Of a stretch of DNA of 64,000 nucleotides, positions 10,721 to 22,340 are shown one piece after another (within the stretch, counting starts at the first letter, position 1; the number at the start of each line of letters is the position of its first letter). The notes under the pieces were generated by a model. It was not told the origin of the DNA, did not search any database, and saw only the letters and a list, made by a program, of their open reading frames with translations. A program made the position numbers and the translations under genes. Where the stretch lies: positions 145,403,371-145,467,370 of the forward strand of contig CM024757.1 of the NCBI GenBank assembly GCA_014218235.1, in the 5' to 3' direction. The stretch is from Colocasia esculenta (taxonomy: Eukaryota; Streptophyta; Magnoliopsida; Alismatales; Araceae).

Positions 10721-11865
10721 TCAATTTGTGCCTTGCAACTACTAAGAGTGAAGAGACTGATTTATGGCATGGAAGACTAGGACATGCAAGCACTTAAGTG
10801 ATCAAGAAATTAATCGAGCATGATCTAGTGGAAGATCTTCTAAATCTGAAATTGAAGAATTCAGGAATCTGTACAACTTGTGCAAGAGGAAAGTAAACGA
10901 AGACATCATTTCAGTCCAAGACATTGGTAACAACCTCCAAACCATTGGAACTTATTCATATGAATTTGTTTGGATCTATAAGAATAGTAAGTCTTGGAGG
11001 AAAGATATATGGCTGTGTAATTGTGGATGATTATTCAAGATACACTTGGGTATCATTTTTCGAAGCCAAATCAAAAACCTTTTCAGATTTTCTGAAATTC
11101 AGTAAATTAGTACAGAACAACCAAAACTACCAGATAATCAGTATTAGATCTGATCATGGTGAAGAATTCAAGAATGAAGAATTTGTCGAATTTTGTGAAG
11201 AAAATGGCATAGAACACAACTTCTCTGCACCAAGAACACTTCAGCAAAATGGAGTAGCAGAAAGGAAGAATACAACACTGCTGGATATGGCCAGAACAAT
11301 GCTTACATAATACAATTTGCTAAGGTACTTCTGGGCAGAAGCAGTCAACACAGCCTACTACATCATCAACAGATGCATGATTAAACAAATTCTGAAGAAG
11401 ACACCTTATGAGCTATACAAGGAGAAAAAGCTAAATGTCAATCACATTCGACCCTTTGGTTGTAAGTGTTTCATTTTGAATAATGGTAAAGATAACTTAG
11501 GAAAGTTAGATGCTAAAAGTGACAAAGGTTTTCTACAATGATATATTTTAAAACCTAGAGGATACAAAGTGTTTAATAGAGGAACTTTAACTATAGATCA
11601 GTCAATCCATATTTTATTTGATGAAACTAACCCTTCTATTAAGAAAATGGAAGAAGAAGAAGATGTTGTTGTTGAAGAATTGTGTAGGAATCTGGAATAG
11701 ACTTCTCTTAAAGAAAAATAGAAAGACAAGGAAGATCTATTAGTAGAAGAACTTCAACAACAAGAAGAAGCACATGAAGGACTACCTAGAGAACTAAAGT
11801 ATCACGGAGATTATCCAAGAGAAAATATCATAGGTGATCCTCAAGACAGGGTAAGAACAAGAGGT
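10721..11865 (+). pseudogene. Copia A integrase
   Basis: GAG-pre-integrase zinc block (WHGRLGH, then CTTCARGK) followed by the Copia integrase core: PLELIHMNLFG (the first catalytic Asp is now Asn), IRSDHGEEF (second Asp) and QQNGVAERKN (Glu). The C-terminal part has FWAEAVNTA, PFGCKCF and KLDAKS. Stops interrupt it at about 10795, 10893, 11308, 11539 and 11698. A weakly conserved acidic linker leads to RT. Confidence 0.88.
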
Positions 11866-12264
11866 ATGAATGTTCCCTATGACTACACTGCATTTGTTTC
11901 TCAGATTGAGCCTAGGACAATCAATGATGCACTGGCAGATGAATCTTGGATCCTAGCTATGCAAGAGGAACTTAACAAGTTTCAACACAGCCAGGTCTGG
12001 ACTTTTGTGCCTAGACCTTATGACCATCCAATTATTGGGACCAGATGGGTCTTCAGAAACAAAATGGATGAATCAGGAGTGATCATCAGAAACAAGGCTA
12101 GACTGGTAGCACAAGGATATTCCCAAGAGGAAGGCTTTAATTTTGATGAAACATATGTTCCAGTTACTAAATTAGCGGCAATCAGAATTTTATTCGCATA
12201 TGCATGTTCTCTTAGTATCAATTTGTTTCAAATGGATGTTAAAAGTATTTTCCTGAATGGTTTC
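11866..12264 (+). pseudogene. Copia A reverse transcriptase, 5' part
   Basis: Typical Copia RT opening (IEPRTINDAL, QVWTFVPRP, GTRWVFRNK, ARLVAQGYSQEEG, FQMDVKS-FLNGF). It stops exactly at the FLNGF motif, where Gypsy 2 begins, and continues at 47627 with the KEEVYVEQPPGF part. The AFLNG alanine is replaced by Ile here. Confidence 0.92.
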
Positions 12265-12703
12265 TATAAGGCCCTTGATTTTTTTATATATATTGTGTTT
12301 ACATGTGTGTATGTGTATATATGTATATATGTGTATAAACCATTGATGTATGAATTGCAGTGCACAATACTTGCTTACTTATACTATATAGACTAGTATT
12401 CTAATATATGCATTGTATATATATATATATATAATTACATGTATGATATGTATGTATGTATGATTTCTGCAGAGTCTGTTCTGTCGACCAGTAGGCGTCC
12501 ACATGAGTGGATGTTTACTCTGGGTTAACGGCCACATCGATGGACGCCAACCCAAAGTTGGTGGCCTGTGATGTTGATGTTAAGGTTCCAGATCTTTTGC
12601 GATCTCAGATCCAGAAACGCCCCCATAATCTTCGCCCCCTCTTATGGTAACCGTTCCCCAACAGTCACAAAATCACCTAAGCGCGACCCAAATCGCCCAG
12701 CCC

Positions 12704-12710
12704 TATAAAA
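12704..12710 (+). promoter_or_regulatory. Gypsy 2 LTR TATA box
   Basis: TATAAAA in the context GCCCTATAAAAG, about 440 bases into the LTR. The same box is kept in the 3' LTR at 20458-20464. It is the best candidate for the Pol II promoter of the element. Confidence 0.7.
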
Positions 12711-13126
12711 GAAACGGGTTAGGATTAGGTTGAGTCATTTTGACTCTTTGTCAAGAACCCTAGAATTCTGTGCGAAAACCCAATCTTGAAAACCTTTGAT
12801 CCAGCATCGGGCGACTCCTTTCGGCGATCTTCTATGACTGGAGGGGAGTCCAACCATTGGAGAAGAGATCTCCATCACCGGGTGGCGTTCTGCATCGACA
12901 AGGAACCCGGTTGAAGGTGGAATTGAAGGCTCTTTGGCACAGGCCGAGGAGAGCTTCTCCGACCAAATTCAAGCAGTAGAGATTTTATCCAAGGCAAGTA
13001 ACCTACCCACATCATCCCTACATGTGTCCAGTACGTCCCAGGATTTTTACAGATTTTCTCGAGTATTGGAACCCCCCATTCAAATGATTTTCTTATGTGC
13101 AGTTTGTGTTTTGCACAGACGGAAGA

Positions 13127-13216
13127 TTAACGGCATGGTCCCCTGCCGTTAATATCCTGAGTTGACGGCATTATTTGTTGTCGTTAACCTGCTAGACGGC
13201 CATTCCTTTGCCGTTA
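13127..13216 (+). repeat. Cluster of GCCGTTAA inverted repeats in the Gypsy 2 LTR
   Basis: TTAACGGCA (13127-13135) and TGCCGTTAA (13144-13152) form perfect 9-bp arms around an 8-base loop. Two imperfect pairs follow, TTGACGGCA with TGTCGTTAA and GACGGC with GCCGTTA. The 3' LTR copy keeps the second and third pairs better than the first. Confidence 0.75.
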
Positions 13217-15162
13217 AGTACGTCAGTCTGCAACAGTATGCAGATCTGATCTTTATAAACTATTTTCTGGGGTTTTTCGCATGAGGATATATGATAAATT
13301 TTATATGTTATGTAATACGAGTATGAGATCATGTTGCATAGTTTCTGTGAAATTTTTTTCTTAAGGCTGTAATTATGAAAATTTCAGAAATGCATGATAA
13401 ATAGGTTTTGAGCATTGTCATTTACTATTTGTATGATCCCTGTAAAAATTTAAATGTCAGAAAATTTTTGTGATATGTACATTGATATCAGAACTTACTG
13501 TTAAATTTGGTAGTTTTCTTATGACTGTATAGTTTACTAGATTTTCTGACATGAAAATAGTGAGCATGATTAATTAGTGTAGGAATTTTAATAAATAGTG
13601 TGAAAATAGTTAAATCCTCAAAATTTGTAATATGGTTAGTACTGTCAGCATGCATGTGTAGCGTGTACTATAGGTCTGAATGATGACTACTATATATATT
13701 GGGTTTTTTTAACCTTAGAAAATATCACTATTTGAATTTTTTTAAATAGTATATATTCTAGAAAATTTTGAAATTTCGTATATATGATATTTGAACAGTA
13801 AATGACCTGTGGTTAAATTTTCATGCGAATTGGATAACTGTGGACACTGAGTTGTACATTTCATGTAAAATGATTACATTAATGCTTGTTTAGTATAATT
13901 ATTGTTAAATTAGTTAATTACAGTATGATTAGTGTTAATAATGGCTGATGTGAACTCTGTTAACAGTAATACCATGTTAGGTGATACTGAAGTAAGAAAA
14001 TGTGTGAGTACCGAATGCATATAAGAATTGTACATTATGTGTGTGTTAAACCAATTAGAAAAAAAATGTGAAAAATGTGCCAAGGGTGACACTGCTACCT
14101 AGAGGGCTGTGGAACTGTACTGTGGTAAAGTCTCCACGGGAAAGTTCAATGTGTGTGATGTCCCATGGGCATTGGGATTAAATCCTGGAGGCGAACAAGT
14201 ATCGCTGGTTAGGGTGGAGAGTACTTCTCCCGGTTCTGTGTAGTAACTAAGATCTATCATTGTATTGCCTAGGTGATAGATGTGTGTATAATGTGATTAG
14301 TGTGTGTGACCTTCTACGATGGTTTGGGCTATGTGTCACGGCATATAAAACGTGAACTGGTGTTAATGAAAGTGCATGTGCAAATCATGAAAGTAGAGTA
14401 ATTGAGCATGTATTGTTTTAGATCCTTGTGACAGCATGTAAATGTTAATCTTATATACTAATGTTTTTGTTCATAATAAATAGCCAGTTTCATGTGTATA
14501 AACATGTTATCCATGCGATAATCATTAGAAAATCCATAATAGAGATGATTTGTTGTAAAGATGAAAATCTTCATGTTTAGTTTAGTTTTTATTTAACATG
14601 TGAATATGACTAATTGATCTATTAATAGTTGTGTAGAAAGCATGTTTAGGCTTTAATTTGACAAATTAGCAACCCATGCCATCTACATGTATGTTTAGTG
14701 TGTTTAGTGTTACTTGTTGAGTTCTTTTGAACTCATCCTTGCTTCGGCGTACAGGTGTTGAGACTACTTCTTCCGAGGAGATTGTTAGGAGCGACTCGGA
14801 GCGAGAGTAGTGTACCTTGGTGGATTGACATTGTACTTCATTTCATAAGTATGTAATGAGAGACTCTGCGTAGTCTCATATGGATAATGTGGTTATTTCA
14901 GAAAAGTTGTGGACATTGTACTTATTTTATATTCTGAGTTATTTCATGTTAATTTCTTTTCTTCTATATGAACTGTGGATAAATGTGGATGATGGAATAA
15001 GATGGCTTTCAGTTCTTTAAAATCCGTTGTCATATGTTATGTATTTATGTACTTTTCAGCCTAATATATATTAGTTGGGTAAATGTCCCACTGTAGCGAT
15101 GTTTGTTATATCGATGAGGGTTGGTATAACCGTACCGGCATAAGAAGGGTCGTTACAGAGAT

Positions 15163-15174
15163 TGGTATCAGAGC
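15163..15174 (+). other. Gypsy 2 primer-binding site
   Basis: TGGTATCAGAGC lies five bases after the LTR end and would pair with initiator tRNA-Met. Confidence 0.92.
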
Positions 15175-15311
15175 GAGAGGTTGAAATTGTATATAAATAT
15201 GCATATATTACCATCATCTCCATTGTATACTAAGTCTGTGTAGATTGTCCACATAGTTAGGAACTAGTTAGATAGCAGTTTCTAATTGTGAATTGAATCA
15301 CCTTGCAGGCT

Positions 15312-16455
15312 ATGGCTTCACGTGGTAGACGTGGTGTTCCTGCTCATGAGGGAGAGCAGAGGAGAGATGAGCCTAGGCGTGAGGATCAGGGAAAGCAACA
15401 GGCTCCAGCACCCCATGGTCCTGTGCTTCCCCCACCGCCACCTGTAGATTATGGAATCTTCATGTAAGGTTTGGTTCAGGCCATGCAGATGCAGGCCCAT
15501 ACCCAAGCTACACTCGAGGCTCAGTTGGAGGCTCAGCAGGTTCAGGCTCAGGCGCCAGCTCCCCAGGCTGACCATGGTGGACCCTCCATCATGGAACGGT
15601 TCAAGAGGATGTCACCACCCTCTTTTAAGGGGGAGAGTGATCCGATACTTGTAGAGAGCTGGATGAGGGAGATCGAAAAGATCTTCCGAGCTATTAGGTG
15701 CGCTGATGATGACAGAGTCACTTTAGCCACCTATATGCTACAGGTATGTGTTGTATAAATTATGCATTAAATTTCTCTAAGTTTATAGTGTTTGGATTAG
15801 TCTTTATGGGTGGTTTTTGGCAAAAGCGAGCCGACGTGTGGTGGTCCTCATTGCTACGTACCCGGTTTGAGGACGGTGCAGTAGCGGTGTATTGGGACGC
15901 GTTCGTGAGGCTCTTCTGAGCCAAGTTTGTCCCAGAGCACATCCAGGACAAGATGGAGCAAGAGTTCCTTTCGTTGACTCAAGGCTCTATGACCGTACTG
16001 GAGTACGAGGCCAGGTTTGCAAAATTATCAAAGTATGCTCCTCATATAGTAGTTGATGAGCGCAGGAAGGCGAAGAAGTTCGTGATGGGGCTGAGACCAT
16101 CACTGAGGACAAGGTTGGTGGCCTTCGACCATCGTACCCTCGAGGCAGCACTTAGCGTGGTGTGTCGGCAGGAGGGAGAGATGGAACAGTATCTAGAGGA
16201 GAAGAAGGCTTCTTAGAAGAGGCCAGCAGCTCCATTTCAGAGGCAAGAGAGAAAGAAGGTTACTTTTCAGTCACGGCAGCGTCTCGTGGCATCGGGAAGC
16301 AGTCAGGTACCTTCTCAACGTTCCCCTAATGGTAAGAAGGAGTGTCCTCATTGCGGGAGGGCACATGGTGGTACGGAATGTTGGAAGTTGGCTGGGAAGT
16401 GCTTGAAGTGTGGAAGCAGCGAGCATAGGATCAAGGATTGCCCCAGACTATAGTA
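15312..16455 (+). pseudogene. Gypsy 2 gag with intron-like insertion
   Basis: Start ATG at 15312 (MASRGRRG). A TAA at about 15465 breaks the N-terminal part (a CAA or CAG Gln codon is expected). The capsid core follows (MERFKRMSPPSFKG, WMREIEKIFRAIRC, VTLATYMLQ). At 15744 an 83-bp AT-rich segment with GT-AG ends interrupts the core. On its far side the frame resumes with ADVWWSSLL and continues through KFVPEHIQDKMEQEF to EYLEEKK. One TGG to TGA stop lies at about 15917 and a TAG at 16213. A CCHC knuckle (CLKCGSSEHRIKDC) lies at about 16400-16440. Confidence 0.85.
15744..15826 (+). other. Possible intron in Gypsy 2 gag (83 bp, GT-AG)
   Basis: The segment begins CAG|GTATGT (a consensus plant donor) and ends CAAAAG|C. 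It is AT-rich, unlike the gag sequence on each side. Its length, 83, is not a multiple of three, yet cutting it out puts the two sides in the same frame and gives the uninterrupted family motif LATYMLQ followed by ADVWW. Gypsy 1 has no such insertion at the same place. Confidence 0.6.
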
Positions 16456-16555
16456 GGGAGGTCAGCGTGGAGCGGCACCAGCCCCAGCAGCAGCAACAGC
16501 AGCAGCGCCAGCGACAGGACGACCAAGGAGACCTCGAGCCCCATCTTGAGTATTT

Positions 16556-16995
16556 GTGTTAGCTAGTGAGGACGCCGAACAGGCGGATCACGTCACCGAA
16601 GGTACGGTTTTGTTCTTAGGTGTGCATGCTCGGGTTTTGTTCGATACGGGTGCTACCCACTCGTTCATTTCCGAGCATTTTGCTAGGCAGTTAGCCTTAG
16701 AGTCAGGGATAGAGTCTGAGGATTTAGAAGTCCCTTTGTCTGTGCACACACCTGCGGGCACGATATCGACTAGAAAGTGTGTTCCGTCTTTACCGGTGTG
16801 CATTGAGGATAGAGTCCTAGAAGGGTGTTTCTTCTTTCTAAAGATGAAGGACTACGATGCTATTCTTGGTCTAGATTGGCTAGAGGAGCACTATGCATTA
16901 GTAGATTGTCGTGGGAAGAAGATTGTTTTCCGCATTCCTGGTGAGGATGAATTTTCTCATCCTTTGCCGAGGAACTTGGTATGGAAGTTTGTCAT
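16556..16995 (+). pseudogene. Gypsy 2 aspartic protease
   Basis: Retropepsin domain with active-site DTG in VLFDTGATHSFIS, then the conserved DAILGLDWLEEH block. The frame itself is open. It is classed as broken because stops separate it from gag and from the rest of pol (TAG at 17267). It cuts the polyprotein in the particle. Confidence 0.87.
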
Positions 16996-17985
16996 CTCGG
17001 CCATGAGGGCAATAAGAATGATGAACAAGGGTTGTGACGCTTTTCTTGCCAGCGTGGTATTAGTACCCAAGGCTGATGAGTCACTTACTCTTGCACAGAT
17101 TGATGTAGTGCGGGAGTTTTCGAATGTTTTTCCTGATGATTTATCTGGATTTCCACCGGCTAGGGAGATAGAGTTCACTCTAGAGTTGCTTCCAGGCACC
17201 TCTCCTATCTCGAAGGCACCTTATCGGATGGCACCTACAGAATTAGCAGAACTAAGGAAGCAGTTGTAGGATTTGTTAGATAAGGGATTCATCTACCCTA
17301 GCGTTTCCCCTTGGGCCGCACCTGTCTTATTCGTGAAGAAGAAGGATGGGTCACTCAGGTTATGCATCGATTATAGGAAGCTAAACCAAGTGACGGTGAA
17401 GAACAAGAATCCCTTACCTCGGATTGATGATTTCTTTGACCAGATACAGAATGCATCAGTCTTTTCCAAGATTGATTTCCATTCTGGCTATCATCAGTTA
17501 AGGGTTAGGAGTGAGGATGTGTCCAAGACGGCCTTTAGAACCCGTTATGGACATTATGAGTTTTTGGTCCTTCCTTTTAGTCTAACCAACGCCCCGGCAA
17601 CGTTCATGGATCTCATGAACAAGGTGTTTAGACCATATTTAGATAGTTTTGTGGTAGTTTTCATTGATGATGTGTTGGTCTATTCTTCGGATGAGGCCAC
17701 ACACTGTCAGCATTTGAGAGTAGTATTAGAGGTTCTCCATGAGCACAAGCTGTATGCAAAATTCAGCAAGTGCGACTTTTGGGTGCACGAGGTTCATTTC
17801 CTTGGGCATGTTATCTCCGGTGCTGGTGTAGCAGTGGATCCAGCAAAGGTCCAGGCTGTTATAGATTGGGAAATTCCCAAGACTCCTTCGGAGATTCAGA
17901 GTTTTCTTGGTTTGGCGGGTTATTATCGGCGATTCATTGAGGGATTCTCATCCATCGCCGCACCATTGACTCAGCTAACCAGGAA
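16996..17985 (+). pseudogene. Gypsy 2 reverse transcriptase
   Basis: Full set of Ty3 RT motifs: VVREFSNVFPDDLSG linker, PISKAPYRMAP, a TAG at 17267 replacing Gln of the RKQLQDLLDK-type motif, then DGSLRLCIDYRKLN, KIDFHSGYHQLR, catalytic FIDDVLVYS and FLGLAGYYRRFIEGF. The catalytic aspartates are intact and the only break is the CAG to TAG stop. Confidence 0.93.
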
Positions 17986-18440
17986 GGGAGTAAAGTTTGT
18001 CTGGTTTGAGGAGTGTGAGAGTAGTTTTCAATTATTGAAGACTAAGCTCACTTCGGCTCCTGTGTTAATTTTGTCGAGCGGTGTAGAGGGTTTTGCTATC
18101 TACACGGCTGCTTCTCGGATTGGCCTTGGCTGTGTATTAATGCAGCAAGAAGGGTAGTAGCGTATGCTTCTCGTCAATTGAAGGAGCATGAGCGAAACTA
18201 TCCGACTCATGATCTTGAGCTTGCGGCAGTGGTTCATGCACTGAAGATCTGGAGACACTATCTTTATGGTGTCAGATTTGAGGTGTTCACTGACCACAAG
18301 AGCTTAAGATATCTTTTCTCCCAAAAGGAATTAAACCTGAGGCAGAGAAGATGGATTGAGTTTCTGAAGGACTATGACTTCGACCTCCAGTATCATCCTG
18401 GAAAGGAGAATGTCGTAGCGGATGCTCTTAGTAGGAAGAG
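17986..18440 (+). pseudogene. Gypsy 2 RNase H
   Basis: LTRKGVKFVW opens the domain. The usual catalytic YIDAS motif reads IYTAASRIGLG, so the first Asp is lost. A frameshift at about 18155 separates LMQQEG from VAYASRQLKEHERNYPTHDLELAAVV. The distal motif FTDHKSLRYLF is kept. Confidence 0.87.
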
Positions 18441-19961
18441 ATCGTCTCTCCAGCAGGATTGGAAGATGTTGGAGGATGCAGCGTGTGCAATGACTGAGTT
18501 AGAGCCATCTTTATGTCAGGCTTTTGTAGCTCAGTTGTCCATTAGGTCTTCGGTGTTGGATGAGGTGATCGAGCAACAAAAAGCTGATCGTAGACTCCAA
18601 GAGTTAGTGGGCAAGACGGGCATTGCTTGTGATGAAGAAGACGTGATTAGATTCCATCACCGTGTCTGTGTACCAGACATTGTGGATGTTCGTGAGCATG
18701 TTTTAGCAGAGGCTCATAGGTCTAGATTCTCTATTCATCCGGGTAACACTAAGATGTACCAGGATTTGAAGAGATCTTTTTGGTGGTCTGGCATGAACAA
18801 GGATGTAGCGGAGTATGTGTCTAGGTGTATAGTATGCCAGCAAGTGAAGGCCGAGCGGCAGCGACCATCTGGACTTATACAGAAGATGGAGATCCCAGTA
18901 TGTAAGTGGGAGGCTGTCACTATGGATTTTGTCACAGGTTTGCCTCGATCTAGATGGGGTAATGACTCAATTTGGGTAGTTGTAGATAGATTCTCGAAGA
19001 CTACATATTTCTTACCTATGAAGAAGAAGCAGTCAGTAGAGAGCTTAGCTAGATTGTATATTGGTAGCATTATTAGATTTCATGGTGTCCCGAAGTCGAT
19101 CATTTCGGATTGAGATCCTAGATTTACTTCGAGATTATGGAAGGGTCTTTAGGATGCGTTAGGTTCGGAGTTAAAGCATAGTTCGGCTTTTCATCCCCAG
19201 ATAGATGGACAGTCTGAGAGGACAATCGAGACGCTCGAGGATATGTTGAGGGCGTGTGTTCTGGATTGGAAGGATGATTGGGAACGCCATTTACCTCTAG
19301 TGGAGTTTACATACAACAACAGTTTCATGCGAGCATTGGCATGGCTCCATTTGAGGCATTGTATGGTAGGCCTTGTAGATCTCCTTTATCTTGGGAGGAG
19401 ACTGGTGATAGGCAGCTGATTGGTCCAGAGTTAGTTCAAGAGACTTCGGATAAGGTTCAGTTGATCAGGAAAAGGCTTGTTGCGGCACAGGATAGGCAGA
19501 AGAGTTATACTGACAACAGGAGGAAGGATTTGGAGTTCAAGGTAGGTAAGCATGTCTTTTTAAAGATATCGCCTACTCGCGGTGTAGTAAGATTTGGCAG
19601 GCATGGTAAGTTAAGTCCTAGATTCATTGGCCCGTATGAGATTCTCAGACGATTGGGCAACGTGGCATATGAGCTAGCCTTACCCCCAGTATTAGCTAGT
19701 GTCCATCCCATTTTCCACGTATCTATGCTCAGAAGGTATGTCAGAGATCCATCTCATGTTATTAGCCACGAGCCAGTGGAGATCCAGCCAGATCTTTCTT
19801 ATGTGGAGCAACCAGTAGCTATTCTTGACCGGAAGGTTCAGCATCTCCGGAACAAGAGCATTGCGTCGGTGAAAGTCTTATGGCGCAACTTCTCGCGAGA
19901 GGAGGCTACTTGGGAGCTTGAGGATGCAATGAAAAGGAAGTATCATCAGTTGTTTGAGTAG
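18441..19961 (+). pseudogene. Gypsy 2 integrase with chromodomain-like tail
   Basis: HHCC domain (HRSRFSIHPGNTKMYQ, then CIVCQQVKAERQ), core with VTMDFVTGLPRS and the second Asp in IISD, directly followed by TGA instead of Arg (19112). A further stop lies near 19150, and a frameshift near 19310 follows the intact QSERTIETLED (catalytic Glu). From 19316 the frame is open to 19961 with GKLSPRFIGPYE and the chromodomain-like end VKVLWRNFSREEATWELED. After the stop comes the family 3' untranslated sequence and the polypurine tract. Confidence 0.9.
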
Positions 19962-19990
19962 TGTCAGTCTAACTTCGAGGACGAAGTTTC

Positions 19991-20006
19991 TTTAAGGGGG
20001 AGAGGG
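19991..20006 (+). other. Gypsy 2 polypurine tract
   Basis: TTTAAGGGGGAGAGGG lies directly before the 3' LTR (20007). It primes plus-strand cDNA synthesis. Confidence 0.9.
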
Positions 20007-20151
20007 TGTAAGGCCCTTGATGTTTTTTTATATATTGTGTTTACATGTGTGTGTGTGTATATATGTATATATGTGTATAAACCATTGATGTATGAATTGC
20101 AGTGCACAATACTTGCTTACTTATACTATATAGACTAGTATTTTAATATAT

Positions 20152-20191
<40 letters not shown>

Positions 20192-21867
20192 CATTTATGA
20201 TATGTATGTATGTATGATTTCTGCAGAGTCTGTTCTGTCGACCAGTAGGCGTCTACATGAGTTGACGTTTACTCTGGGTTAGCTGCCACATCTATGGACG
20301 CCAACCCAAAGTTGACGGCCTGTGATGTTGACATTAAGGTTCCAGATCTTTTGCGATCTCAGATCCATAAACGCCCCCAAAATCTTCGCCCCCTCTTATG
20401 GTAACCGTTCCCCAACGGTCACAAAATCACCTAAGCGCGACCCTAATCGCCCAGCCCTATAAAAGAAACGGGTTAGGATTAGGTTGAGTCCTTTTGGCTC
20501 TTTGTCAAGAACCCTAGAATTCTGTGTGAAAACCCAATCTTGCAAACCTTTGATCCGGTGTCGGGCGACTCCTTCCAGCGATCTTCTACGACTAGAGGGG
20601 AGTCCAACCATTGGAGAAGCGATGTCCATCACCGGGTGGCGTTCTACATCAACAAGGAACCTGGTTGAAGGTGGAATTGAAGGCTCTTTAGCACAAGCTG
20701 AGGAGGGCTTCTCCGACCAAATTCGAGGAGCAGAGATTTTAACCAAGGCAAGTAACCTACCCACATCATCCCTACAAGTGTCCAGTATGTCCCAGGATTT
20801 TTACAGATTTTCTCGAGTCCTGGAACCCCCCCATTCAAATGATTTTCTTATGTGCAGTTTGTGTTTTGCACAGATGGAAGATTAACGGCATGATCCCCTA
20901 CCATTAATATCCTGAGTTGACGGCATTATTTGTTGCCGTTAACCTGCTAGATGGCCATTCCTTTGCCGTTAAGTTCGCTAGTCTGCAATAGTATGCAGAT
21001 CTGACCTTTATAAACTATTTTCCGGAGTTTTTCGCATGAGGATATATGATAAATTTTATATGTTATGTAATACGAGTATGAGATCATGTTGCATAGTTTC
21101 TGTGAAAAATTTTAATGAAAATTTCAGAAATGCATGATAAATAGGTTTTGAGCATTGCCATTTACTGTTTGTATGATCCCTGTAAAAATTTAAATGTCAA
21201 AACATTTCTGTGATATGTACATTGATATCAGAACTTACTGTTAAAATTTGGTAGTTTTCTAATGACTGTATAGTTTACTAGATTTTCTGACATGAAAATA
21301 GTGAGCATGATTAATTAGTGTAGGAATTTTAATAAATAGTGTGAAAATAGTTAAATCCTCAAAATTTGTAATATGGTTAGTACTGTCAGCATGCATATGT
21401 AGCGTGTACTATAGGTCTGAATGATGACTACTATATAAATTGGGTTATTTTAACCTTAGAAAATATCACTGTTTGAATTTTTTTAAATATTATTTATTCC
21501 AGAAAATTTTGATATTTCGTATATGTGATATGTGAATAGTAAATGACATGTGGTTAAATTTTCATGCAAATTGGATAACTATGGACACTGAGTTGTACAT
21601 TTCATGTAAAATGATTACATTAATTCATGTTTAGTATAATTACTGTTAAATTAGTTAATTACAGTATGATTAGTGTTAATAACGGCTGATGTGAACTCTG
21701 TTAATAGTAATACCATGTTAGGTGATACTGAAGTAAGAAAATGTGTGACAGCATGTAAATGTTAATCTTATATACTAATGTTTTTGTTCATAATAAATAG
21801 CCAGTTTCATGTGTATAAACATGTTATCCATGCGATAATCATTAGAAAATCCATGATAGAAATGATT
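20007..21867 (+). repeat. Gypsy 2 3' LTR, first part
   Basis: Starts TGTAAGGCCC and follows the 5' LTR, with a longer (TA)n run at about 20158-20187 and the TATA box at 20458-20464. It lacks 424 bp between two TGTGA repeats (junction near 21746). It stops at AATGATT (21861-21867), where Copia C begins. The remaining 455 bp are at 47172-47626, and about 152 bp between the two parts are missing compared with the 5' LTR (14551-14702). Confidence 0.9.
20458..20464 (+). promoter_or_regulatory. TATA box in Gypsy 2 3' LTR
   Basis: TATAAAA is the copy of the 12704 box, with the same surrounding GCCC and GAAACGGG. Confidence 0.65.
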
Positions 21868-21868
21868 A

Positions 21869-22340
21869 CTTAAGTTGTCATAACGATTTCTTAAGACCTC
21901 GTAACGATTTGCTCATCGCAAAGATTTCTTAAGTTGTCATAACGATTTCTTAAGACCTCGTAACGATTTGCTCGTCGCAATGATTTCTTAAGTTGTCATA
22001 ACGATTTATTAAGAACTCGTAACGATTTGCTCGTCGCAATGATTTCTTAAGTTGTCATAACGATTTCTTAAGACCTCGTAACGATTTGCTCGTCGCAACG
22101 ATTTCTTAAGTTGTCATAACGATTTCTTAAGACCTCGTAACGATTTGCTCGGCGAAACGATTTCTTAAGTTGTCATAACGATTTCTTAAGACCTCGTAAC
22201 GATTTGCTCGTCGCAATGATTTCTTAAGTTGTCATAATGATTTCTTAAGACCTCGTAACGATTTGCTCGTCGCAACGATTTCTTAAGTTGTCATAACGAT
22301 TTCTTAAGACCTCGTAACAATTTGCTCGTCGCAACGATTT
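21869..22340 (+). repeat. 59-bp tandem repeat, eight copies, in Copia C 5' LTR
   Basis: Eight consecutive units beginning CTTAAGTTGTC at 21869, 21928, 21987, 22046, 22105, 22164, 22223 and 22282. Each unit holds three AACGATTT-like boxes and two CTTAAG palindromes. Units differ by one to a few bases. Confidence 0.95.

Larger units (their letters stand above)
12265..15157 (+). repeat. Gypsy 2 5' LTR (2893 bp)
   Basis: Matches 20007-21867 plus 47172-47626. It starts TATAAGGCCC (first G mutated) and ends CGTTACA before the primer site. It contains a (TA)n run at 12416-12434, a TATA box at 12704 and a hairpin cluster at 13127-13216. About 424 bp here (14008-14431) have no counterpart in the 3' LTR. 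There are no genes in it. Confidence 0.92.

Noticed and set aside
15465..15654. Alternative-frame open stretches in Gypsy 2 gag
   Set aside because: They are shadows of the gag frame, with no domain of their own.
21869..22340. Regular 59-bp repeats as a possible CRISPR array
   Set aside because: Units are contiguous with no unique spacers, lie in both LTRs of a plant retrotransposon, and have no cas genes nearby.
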